From NCBI GenBank assembly GCA_024405635.1, contig JAKSOL010000011.1, positions 1 through 64,000 on the forward strand: a DNA stretch of 64,000 bases. Direction: 5' to 3'. Below the pieces are notes generated by a model, which searched no databases, was not told where the DNA came from, and saw only the letters and a list, made by a program, of their open reading frames with translations. This DNA is from Salinivirgaceae bacterium (GTDB lineage Bacteria; Bacteroidota; Bacteroidia; Bacteroidales; SZUA-534). Below, one piece after another: positions 1 through 7,186 of the stretch (position 1 is its first letter; every line of letters starts with the position of its first letter). The translations under genes were made by a program, and so were the position numbers.

Positions 1-38
1 TTTTTATTCGTTTTATGAATAACTTTTTTCAATTTTTA

Positions 39-839
39 TTAATGCACAACGGGTTTTACATCTGAATTTTTAGCATAACTCTTCAAAATGTTTGTCAACT
101 CTGCCTTTGTAACATAACTATCAAGTGTGTCGTTCATGCCAGCTTTGGTTACATAACTGTCAAGAGTGTCGTTCAAGTCAGCTTTAGTTACAAAATTGGC
201 ATGAGCAGCATCGGCATCGGCGGCCAAAACGTAATAAGCAAGTGTGTCGTTAAGTTTTTGAGTTGTTGCGTAATTGCTCAAAGCGCTACCCACATTGTTG
301 TTGCCAAGTGCTGAATTTATTGCATTTGATAGTTCGTCGCTTGTAATGTAGTCTTTCAGCTCGTCGGCAAGGTCGCTTTTCAAAACCAATGAAATGGCCG
401 ATTGAACTTCGGTGCTGCTAATGCTTTTTATAAGTTGAGCATTATCAATTTCGCCTGCTTGCGCTGCATAAAAAGCAAATGGCACACTCACAAGTTGAGT
501 GGTTCCTTTGCCAAACTCTGTAACAGTTTCCATGCTATAAATGGCGTTTGGAATATTCCACTTAATGTCGGAGAATTTTTGTTGGCTTGCGCCTTTTCCT
601 ACAACTAACGAAAACATACCGTTGGCGTTGGTTGTTACTGTGTGTTTTTCAGAATACGACGACACATCAACACCACCTACGTTGGCCGTAATGGTAAGCG
701 TAATGTCCATTTGTTTGTTTGAAACTACGGCGTTTTGTGCATCGCGCACTACAGCCTGATAACTAAACCCTTGTGGAACTTGGGCAAAAGTTGCAGTTGC
801 AATAAGCAACATTGCAATGAAAGCGGTTAACTTCTTCAT
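39..839 (-). CDS. Secreted fibre-like protein with C-terminal 13-residue repeats
   Basis: A 266-residue exported protein of unknown function. The ATG at 839 is chosen because it begins a typical signal peptide (MKKLTAFIAMLLIATATFAQ); the open frame upstream has no such start. The mature part begins with VPQGFSYQAVVRD, a signature I recognise from many Bacteroidota surface proteins in which a beta-rich head precedes a tail-fibre-like stalk. Residues about 218-256 are three near-identical 13-residue repeats of the form TKADLNDTLDSYV, which look like a helical stalk. The protein then stops after ten residues, with no endosialidase-chaperone or T9SS sorting domain, so it may be a short member of the family or a truncated one. 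It is monocistronic, with its own promoter at 949-977. Confidence 0.75.
   Translation of the reverse strand: MKKLTAFIAMLLIATATFAQVPQGFSYQAVVRDAQNAVVSNKQMDITLTITANVGGVDVSSYSEKHTVTTNANGMFSLVVGKGASQQKFSDIKWNIPNAIYSMETVTEFGKGTTQLVSVPFAFYAAQAGEIDNAQLIKSISSTEVQSAISLVLKSDLADELKDYITSDELSNAINSALGNNNVGSALSNYATTQKLNDTLAYYVLAADADAAHANFVTKADLNDTLDSYVTKAGMNDTLDSYVTKAELTNILKSYAKNSDVKPVVH
72..188 (-). repeat. Three 39-bp tandem repeats coding for stalk units
   Basis: Three in-frame 39-bp units encode TKADLNDTLDSYV, TKAGMNDTLDSYV and TKAELTNILKSYA near the 3' end of the fibre-like gene. The first two differ at only two residues, so the unit number may vary between strains. Confidence 0.8.
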
Positions 840-948
840 TGTTTGTTTAATACTTGTTGTGAAATACTCTATTAATTGTTTGTTTGCTTTTACATGAAAA
901 CTTGCATATAAAAGCGGGCGCAATATTAAAACAATTGCCACAATGGCA

Positions 949-977
949 CAAAAGTATTATGCCATAATAGGTTCAAA
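949..977 (-). promoter_or_regulatory. Promoter of the fibre-like gene, enclosed by an inverted repeat
   Basis: On the minus strand TTTG (974-977) is followed after 17 bp by TACTTTTG (949-956), matching the Bacteroidota -33/-7 consensus. A perfect 10-bp inverted repeat, TTGCCACAAT (935-944) and ATTGTGGCAA (993-1002), encloses the promoter on both sides. The predicted leader is about 100 nt. Confidence 0.6.
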
Positions 978-1044
978 AATTAAATACAATTAATTGTGGC
1001 AAATAAAAGGCATTAGCCAATTATGAGGAAACACGTTGGTATTC

Positions 1045-1782
1045 TCAAATATTGTTGTTCAAAATGTTCAGTTGCATCAATTTATCGAACACCGATTGAG
1101 GAATAGTTCCATTTTTAAGAGCCTCAACATGCTGCATATTGTGAGCATCGGAGCCAAGAAAATCGCATAAACCAGCATTTACCAAAGATTGCGCTTGCTT
1201 ACATACCGAATCGGAATAAAAACCAATAAGCGAAAGCAAGTTAAGCTGAAAAAGTACCCCTCGCTCATGTAGTTTTTCTAATGGCGAAAAATCCTTAAAA
1301 TAATACATATAGCGCTCAGGATGAGCAAGAACAGGAGTGTAACCGTTTATCTGCAAAGCAAAAATTGTTTCTTGCAATTTGTGAGGCTCGTTGTTAAACG
1401 AAAATTCAAAAAGCACATACTTTTCGCCAAATGTCAACACCGATTTTTGTTCAATCAACTGCGCAAATTCATAGTCCATATAATATTCAGCAGCCACCTC
1501 CAAATTGACTTTACTTGCGCATTGTTCAGCAAGCACATTAAAATGATGCTGAATGGAACTTGTGGTATTATTAAAATAACCGCTCATTACGTGCGGTGTA
1601 GCAATAATCTTCTGGAAACCAAACTGATGCAAACCTTCAATCATTTGAAGGCTGAGTACAGTTGAGTTTGACCCATCGTCAATTGAGGGAACAATATGCG
1701 TATGCACATCGGTTTGTAGCCCCAATTGCGAAATTGGCACAACAGGCTCTTGTTTTTTGAATCGCTTAAAAATCAATGACAT
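1045..1782 (-). CDS. CpsB/YwqE-type PHP-domain tyrosine-protein phosphatase
   Basis: A 245-residue PHP-fold metallophosphatase of the CpsB/YwqE family, which dephosphorylates tyrosine-phosphorylated bacterial kinases that control polysaccharide export. Metal-binding blocks are visible: DVHTH at about residues 25-29 followed by SIDDGS, an internal ATPHV, LAHPERY, and GSDAHN near the C-terminus. The start at 1782 (MSLIFKRFKK) fits the usual length; the longer open frame upstream runs into the divergent promoter and is rejected. No kinase or polysaccharide gene is adjacent, so the substrate is unknown. It is divergent from the HU-CCDC81/SPOR gene, with 92 bp between the two start codons. Confidence 0.88.
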   Translation of the reverse strand: MSLIFKRFKKQEPVVPISQLGLQTDVHTHIVPSIDDGSNSTVLSLQMIEGLHQFGFQKIIATPHVMSGYFNNTTSSIQHHFNVLAEQCASKVNLEVAAEYYMDYEFAQLIEQKSVLTFGEKYVLFEFSFNNEPHKLQETIFALQINGYTPVLAHPERYMYYFKDFSPLEKLHERGVLFQLNLLSLIGFYSDSVCKQAQSLVNAGLCDFLGSDAHNMQHVEALKNGTIPQSVFDKLMQLNILNNNI

Positions 1783-1823
1783 AGAATTATGGTTCAAAGT
1801 TATGATTTTTAACATATTGATAG

Positions 1824-1853
1824 TTGTTTCAAGCATAAAAAAACATACTTTTG
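1824..1853 (+). promoter_or_regulatory. Bacteroidota-type promoter of the HU/SPOR gene
   Basis: TTG at 1824-1826, a 19-bp spacer and TACTTTTG at 1846-1853 match the phylum's housekeeping promoter. The start codon follows 21 bp downstream, so the leader is very short. The divergent phosphatase gene must fit its own promoter in the same interval. Confidence 0.65.
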
Positions 1854-1874
1854 GGCGCGTTACACAAAACCACA

Positions 1875-2840
1875 ATGAAAAACCTAAGCGAATACATAAC
1901 TGGACTACTTTTTATTCACGATTGCGTGATACTTCCGGGCTTTGGTGGTTTTGTAACCAATTACAAAGAGGCTGGCCACGACAAACTAAGCCACACTTTT
2001 ACTCCGCCAACAAAAGATTTGCTTTTCAATAAAAACCTAACATACAACGACGGTTTGTTGATAAATCATTTGTCGCAACTAAAAGGCATTAGTTATGCTG
2101 AGGCCGAACAACAAGTAAAGCAAAGTGTTGATGCAGCATGGACAAAACTTGAAAATGGCGAAACACTTAAGTTTGACGGCATAGGTTCGTTTATATATAA
2201 CAACGAAGGTCAACTTCAATTTGAACCAGAAGTGAGCGAAAACCTACTTACCGACTCGTATGGAATGATGTCGTTTCGTTTTCCACCGCTCAACTATCAA
2301 GACAAAACAGAAACAACCGCAGTATCGCACCAAGTTCCAAGTTACAAAAACGCATTGCGCATTGCTGCCATATTAGTTCCAATAGCTTGCTTAGTTGCAA
2401 CAATACCAATGTATAATAACATGCATAGCGAATCGGCCAGTTTAGCTCCATTGCCAAAACAAAACGAGCCAATTGAACAAACATTAAGTGCATCGCTTGA
2501 CTCAGACACCACGCTAACTGAAGTGCTTGAAGCATCAACCAACAAACGCACTGCATTATTCTACAACGAGCCAGCACCTCAAAAAACAACACAACAACCT
2601 GCCACAAAAGGCAATTTTGTTTATCACATTATTGCAGGTAGTTTTAAAGATGCCGAACACGCCAACATTCACGCAAAGAAATTTCAAAAAGAATTTAATA
2701 CACAAGTGGTTGAAACCGATAACATGTACCGCGTTTCAATTCGCCAATTTAACGATAAAGTTTCGGCCCTACACGAATTGCGACACATACGCGCAAACGA
2801 ACAGTATAGCTCATTTTGGCTGCTAACTGTCGAAAAATAG
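1875..2840 (+). CDS. HU-CCDC81 and SPOR domain membrane protein
   Basis: A 321-residue protein with the Bacteroidota-specific arrangement of two N-terminal HU-CCDC81 domains (about residues 1-140, with the signature PGFGGFV near 21-27), one transmembrane helix (about 161-178) and a C-terminal SPOR domain (about 245-321). SPOR domains bind denuded septal peptidoglycan, so the C-terminal part is expected in the periplasm and the HU-like part in the cytoplasm. This architecture could link the chromosome or a cytoplasmic partner to the division site; that role is inference. The ATG at 1875 is the only start consistent with the promoter at 1824-1853. The linker after the helix is rich in Thr, Gln and Pro. 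Confidence 0.88.
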   Translation: MKNLSEYITGLLFIHDCVILPGFGGFVTNYKEAGHDKLSHTFTPPTKDLLFNKNLTYNDGLLINHLSQLKGISYAEAEQQVKQSVDAAWTKLENGETLKFDGIGSFIYNNEGQLQFEPEVSENLLTDSYGMMSFRFPPLNYQDKTETTAVSHQVPSYKNALRIAAILVPIACLVATIPMYNNMHSESASLAPLPKQNEPIEQTLSASLDSDTTLTEVLEASTNKRTALFYNEPAPQKTTQQPATKGNFVYHIIAGSFKDAEHANIHAKKFQKEFNTQVVETDNMYRVSIRQFNDKVSALHELRHIRANEQYSSFWLLTVEK

Positions 2841-3036
2841 GTGTCACACTAGCATAATCTGCACGTCTAGTTTTTCAGCAAAAACAATTTAGCTGCTCAA
2901 ACCAATTTGCTGCACATTGTAACTACCGACAAATCAAAAAAATAACGCAACACGTAACAGCATTTACCAATAAATTCTATTTTCGTGGGTGTAATAACTA
3001 ATTGTGTCACATACACGTACTAAACATCAAATAATT

Positions 3037-4872
3037 ATGATGGACGAACTATTAAACAATTCCGAAGAACCTATTGAAGGTGCAAACTCTGCCGAAAACA
3101 TTGAGCAATTGCCAGTGGCAGACGAAATTATGACAGAAGACGAACAAGCTGAAGACGAGAGCTTTTCAAAAATGTCGCGACAAGAATTACTGGCAAAGTT
3201 TAACGAACTTATTAAAACCGAAAAAATAGAATCGGTTATCTATTCGGTTGAAAAAATTAAAACCGCCTTTTACAAAACCTATCGCGCCGACTACGAAGTG
3301 GCACGCGACAAGTACAAAGAGCAAAACGAAGGCTCGATTGAAGGATTTAAATTTTCTGACGAAAACCAAGAAGACACCTTTAAAGAGCTATACAACCTTT
3401 TTAAAGACAAAAAAGCAGCTTACCACAAGCAACAAGAAGAGGAAATGACCAATAATCTGAATAAGAAAAACCAGATTATTGAAGAAATACGTAGCTTGGT
3501 TAACAAAGAAGAATCGCTAAACGTAACATTCCAGATATTTCATGGTTTGCAAGACCAATGGCGCGAAATTGGCAACGTACCACAAGCCAGCCAAAAATCT
3601 CTTTCCGATGCCTATAACTACGCTGTTGAGCAATTTTACAACTACATAAAAATAAACAAAGAGCTTCGCGACCTTGATTTTCGCAACAATATGGAGCAGA
3701 AAATTGAGTTGTGCGAAAAAGCAGAGGCTTTAATGATGCAAGAGTCAATAGTTAAAGCCTTTAAAACTTTGCAAGAGTATCACAACCAATGGCGCGAAAT
3801 TGGCCCAGTTCCTAGCGAACAAAAAGAAGACCTTTGGGACCGATTTAAAAACGCCACCTCGGTAATAAATAAAAAATACCAAGACTATTTTGAGAGCCAA
3901 AAAGAGCAACAAATAAAAAATCTTGAGCAAAAAACAGCCCTTTGCGAGCGCATTGAAGAAATGGTTGCCTCAACAATTGAACACGCAAAAGATTGGGAAG
4001 AGAAAACTGCCGAAGTGCTTAAAATTCAAGAATTGTGGCGCACTATTGGCTACGCTCCTAAAAAGGACAACAACAAAATTTACCAACGCTTTAAAACAGC
4101 AAGCGACCAATTTTTTGCCAAGAAACGTGATTTTTACAAAACCATAAAAGAGGGACAAAAAACTAACCTTCAGCTAAAAATTGAGTTGTGCGAAAAAGCC
4201 GAGGCATTGAAAGATAGCACCGACTGGAAAAAAACCAGCGACGCTTTTCTTCAACTTCAAAAGAAATGGAAAGAAGTTGGCCAAGTTCCTCACAAACAAG
4301 TTGAACCTCTATGGAAACGATTCCGCGAGGCTTGCGACTGCTTTTTCAATGCTAAAGCCGAACATTTTAAATCAGTTGGATCGGACCAAGAAGAAAACCT
4401 AAAACGCAAACAAGAGTTGATTGACCGCGTTGTGAACTTTGAAAAATCGGCCGACGACAAAGAAAATATGCGCCGCTTGATGGACATTCAAAAAGAATGG
4501 TCGAGCATTGGACACGTGCCATTGAACAAAAAAGAACAAGTGCAAAAAGCTTTTCGCGATTCTATAAATGCTCAATTTGCTAGCATAAAAGTAAATGCTG
4601 GCGAGCGCGACAAAGCCAACTTTAAAAACAAAATTGACACTTGGGTTGAAACAAAATCGAACGGCAAAATTTATGCTGAACGCAACAAGATTGTTACTCA
4701 AATTCGTGAAACCGAAAACGAGATTCTTCTTTACGAAAACAACATGGGATTCTTCTCAAAATCGGCTAACTCTGAAGCAATGATTGAAGATATTAAACGC
4801 AAAATTGCTAACTCTAAAAACCGCTTGGTTAGCTTAAAAGAAAAACTTCAAATGCTTAACAACATTGAGTAA
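3037..4872 (+). CDS. DUF349 domain-containing protein
   Basis: About 611 residues, almost entirely charged helices. From about residue 150 to 530 it holds five or six copies of the DUF349 repeat, each with a W-x-x-I-G-x-V-P core (for example QWREIGNVP, QWREIGPVP, KWKEVGQVP, EWSSIGHVP) and a following helix ending in W/FKR or FR. The N-terminal 45 residues are acidic and probably disordered. There is no signal peptide, so it is cytoplasmic. The molecular function of DUF349 is not established. Start codons at 3037 and 3040 are equally possible. A weak -7 element (TATTTTCG, 2978-2985) lies upstream. Confidence 0.85.
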   Translation: MMDELLNNSEEPIEGANSAENIEQLPVADEIMTEDEQAEDESFSKMSRQELLAKFNELIKTEKIESVIYSVEKIKTAFYKTYRADYEVARDKYKEQNEGSIEGFKFSDENQEDTFKELYNLFKDKKAAYHKQQEEEMTNNLNKKNQIIEEIRSLVNKEESLNVTFQIFHGLQDQWREIGNVPQASQKSLSDAYNYAVEQFYNYIKINKELRDLDFRNNMEQKIELCEKAEALMMQESIVKAFKTLQEYHNQWREIGPVPSEQKEDLWDRFKNATSVINKKYQDYFESQKEQQIKNLEQKTALCERIEEMVASTIEHAKDWEEKTAEVLKIQELWRTIGYAPKKDNNKIYQRFKTASDQFFAKKRDFYKTIKEGQKTNLQLKIELCEKAEALKDSTDWKKTSDAFLQLQKKWKEVGQVPHKQVEPLWKRFREACDCFFNAKAEHFKSVGSDQEENLKRKQELIDRVVNFEKSADDKENMRRLMDIQKEWSSIGHVPLNKKEQVQKAFRDSINAQFASIKVNAGERDKANFKNKIDTWVETKSNGKIYAERNKIVTQIRETENEILLYENNMGFFSKSANSEAMIEDIKRKIANSKNRLVSLKEKLQMLNNIE

Positions 4873-4897
4873 TTGTTTAAAATAAACATTAGCATAC

Positions 4898-4930
4898 ACC
4901 TCCTGCAGTTTTTGTGGGAGGTTTTTTTTT
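4898..4930 (+). terminator. Hairpin and T-tract between the DUF349 gene and tatD
   Basis: ACCTCC (4898-4903) pairs with GGAGGT (4917-4922) and is followed by a run of about nine T. It ends the DUF349 transcript but sits only 10 nt before the tatD start, leaving no room for a separate tatD promoter after it. Confidence 0.75.
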
Positions 4931-4940
4931 CAATAGAAAA

Positions 4941-5708
4941 ATGAGATACATCGACACACATACCCATTTATATACCGAGGAATTTGACCCCGACCGCAAT
5001 CAAGTAATGCAAGCAGCAATTGATGCAGGTGTTACCAAAATGGTGATGCCCGCCATTGATACCGATAGCCATAAGCAACTAATTGATTTGGCCGACAAGT
5101 GGCCAGGCGTAGTTTTTCCAGCCATGGGAGTTCACCCAACCTCAATAAATATCGACTACAAACAACAACTTGATGCAGTGGAACAGTACTTGGCTCAACG
5201 CCATTTTTGCGCCATTGGCGAAATTGGTACCGACTTTTATTGGGACACTACTTTTGCAACGCAACAAATTGATGCTTTTACTGTTCAATTGCGTTGGGCA
5301 ATTGATGCCAACAAACCAGTTATTATACACACGCGTAACTCGATGGACGAAACGCTAAAAGTGCTTGAGACTTTTGTATGCCCACAACTACGAGGAATAT
5401 TGCATTGTTTTTCGGGCACAGCAGAACAAGCAAAAAAAGCCATTGAAATGGGATTTTTAATTGGCATTGGCGGTGTGCTTACTTTCAAAAAAAGCGACAC
5501 TCCAAACATAGTTAACGAAATTGGAATTGACCATTTAGTTCTTGAAACCGATAGCCCATATTTAACTCCAGTACCTTTTCGTGGCAGCAGAAACGAGAGC
5601 AAACACATTCCAGTTATTGCACAAAAATTGGCTGAGGTGCTTAATGTTTCGGTTGAAAAAGTGGCAGAAGTAACTACCAAAAACGCCGAAAACTTATTCG
5701 GTATTTAA
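4941..5708 (+). CDS. tatD: TatD-family metal-dependent DNase
   Basis: A 255-residue TIM-barrel hydrolase of the TatD family, which are metal-dependent deoxyribonucleases and exonucleases. Visible motifs are IDTHTHL at the N-terminus (metal His pair), GEIGTDFYW (about residues 92-100), PVIIHTR (about 125-131), LHCFSG (about 154-159) and LETDSPYLTP (about 200-209), which is the full active-site set. The ATG at 4941 puts the metal motif at residue 4, as is usual. The gene converges on the next one with only 5 bp between stop codons, and I see no terminator between them. Confidence 0.93.
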   Translation: MRYIDTHTHLYTEEFDPDRNQVMQAAIDAGVTKMVMPAIDTDSHKQLIDLADKWPGVVFPAMGVHPTSINIDYKQQLDAVEQYLAQRHFCAIGEIGTDFYWDTTFATQQIDAFTVQLRWAIDANKPVIIHTRNSMDETLKVLETFVCPQLRGILHCFSGTAEQAKKAIEMGFLIGIGGVLTFKKSDTPNIVNEIGIDHLVLETDSPYLTPVPFRGSRNESKHIPVIAQKLAEVLNVSVEKVAEVTTKNAENLFGI

Positions 5709-5713
5709 TTTAA

Positions 5714-6976
5714 CTACCTGATAATAAGTTCAATATCGTCGCCGAGTGGCGTTAGTATTGTGCCGGGCGGAATGTAAATTAAATCGCCAGGCTTAACGTT
5801 TGAGTATATCATACGTTTACCTACGCCCTTAAATGTTGTAATTTTCACAATCTTTTTCCCCGACTTGTAGTACAAATAAAAGTCACTGTTGTGCGGATCG
5901 TTAAGAGCATCAAGCATTTGCTGGCTATCGGCAAAATAGTTGTACAAAATTTGCCCGTCTTCAACCTTAAGGTAAAAATCGCGACCTACACTTGGTACTG
6001 TAAAATTGGTTGACTGCGTAATGCTAAGTGGATTGCTTTCCGACACATTTACGTAATATTTCTGTAAATAAGTTCCGCTAATTTGACCATTAGAATACCC
6101 TTGCAAAATATTGCGAAACATTTGCTCCAACTGTTGGCCATCAACTTCAGATTGACCATGGTTTGTTAACGATAGGTTTATCAGTCCAAAAAGAGTTTCG
6201 CGAAAGTTGCATGTGTCGATAGGAATGTTGCGGTATTTGGCAAAATGTTCTTCGTAAATCAAGCTTCGGAACATCACCTTTTCGGCATAAGCCATAGCCT
6301 GATTGCCTACTCCGTTGTAGTTGCGCAAACCATCAATTTTATGTTGAGCATCGTATTCTTTTATCAATGGCAAAAACTCAAACGGGAACCGGATTTGCAT
6401 GCGATGGTTGCGGAAATAATGGTTGCCGTTTTTGTTGAATGCAAAGAAAGAACTCCAAAACTGCTTGTCGGCTTTGTAAAGTTCGCGCGCTGTTTTGCGG
6501 TAAAGTTGCGGCAAGCCAATGCTTTTACCCTCGTCGCCAACTGCATACGGATTGAAAGCCGACTCGGAAAACTGCTGTGCTAGCACAACACACAACGACG
6601 GTGCATCAACACCATATTTTTTATATGCTCGCCAAGCCTCTTGCTCATAAAGCGAAGCCAAATCGGACGGCACGTAACCTATTCCAGTTTGATATTTTGA
6701 ATTGTAAAGCGTATAGTAACGAGCCGACTTGCTGCGATAGCTAATCAACTCAATTGGAATGCGAAAGTTTTCGGGAATGGAATCTTTTTCCCACATGGAA
6801 ATTTGTGCTTTGCGCTGCTCACGAAAAACAGATTTGTCTTTTGCTGTCATTCGTTTGTAGTTAACTAATTTGCGCATATCGTCGTCAACTGTTTGTGCCG
6901 ATGCACTAACCGCTGATGCAAGCAGCAAAGTTGCTACCACGACATGCAAACCCGATGCTAATCTGCTGAAAATCAT
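5714..6976 (-). CDS. Secreted lytic-transglycosylase-like protein
   Basis: A 420-residue exported protein. Residues 1-28 form a signal peptide (cleavage after SASAQ). Residues about 125-235 resemble the lysozyme-like SLT fold: QQFSESAFNPYAV supplies the likely catalytic glutamate, GKSIGLPQLY the G-x-S-x-G-x-x-Q-L motif, and YNGVGNQAMAYAEKV the final helix. This predicts cleavage of peptidoglycan glycan strands in the periplasm. The C-terminal 60 residues (GVGKRMIYSNVKPGDLIYIP) look like a small wall-binding or SH3-like domain, without a clear LysM. It has its own promoter at 6997-7004. Function is inferred from motifs alone. Confidence 0.7.
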   Translation of the reverse strand: MIFSRLASGLHVVVATLLLASAVSASAQTVDDDMRKLVNYKRMTAKDKSVFREQRKAQISMWEKDSIPENFRIPIELISYRSKSARYYTLYNSKYQTGIGYVPSDLASLYEQEAWRAYKKYGVDAPSLCVVLAQQFSESAFNPYAVGDEGKSIGLPQLYRKTARELYKADKQFWSSFFAFNKNGNHYFRNHRMQIRFPFEFLPLIKEYDAQHKIDGLRNYNGVGNQAMAYAEKVMFRSLIYEEHFAKYRNIPIDTCNFRETLFGLINLSLTNHGQSEVDGQQLEQMFRNILQGYSNGQISGTYLQKYYVNVSESNPLSITQSTNFTVPSVGRDFYLKVEDGQILYNYFADSQQMLDALNDPHNSDFYLYYKSGKKIVKITTFKGVGKRMIYSNVKPGDLIYIPPGTILTPLGDDIELIIR

Positions 6977-6996
6977 TAGTTATACTTGCAAGTTTG

Positions 6997-7004
6997 CAAA
7001 GATA
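6997..7004 (-). promoter_or_regulatory. -7 element of the transglycosylase-like gene
   Basis: TATCTTTG on the minus strand fits TAnnTTTG and lies 20 bp upstream of the start codon. No clear -33 TTTG was found at the usual distance. Confidence 0.5.
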
Positions 7005-7154
7005 GATATTTAGCCGTTTGCTTATTCGTGCTGCATAGTTTTACACAATTATTAGTTGGTTTAGCTAGTTGTTGCTTGCGAAATAATAATCAATAAAAAA
7101 AACTTTGAGCCATTGATTACCCACTTTATAAACTTTACACTTTATAAACTTAAT

Positions 7155-7162
7155 TACATTTG
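7155..7162 (+). promoter_or_regulatory. -7 element of leuS
   Basis: TACATTTG, 24 bp before the leuS start codon, fits TAnnTTTG. The upstream DNA is AT-rich with a repeated CTTTATAAACTT block (about 7130-7152). Confidence 0.55.
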
Positions 7163-7186
7163 CCGATTAAAATTATTTGGTGAAAT

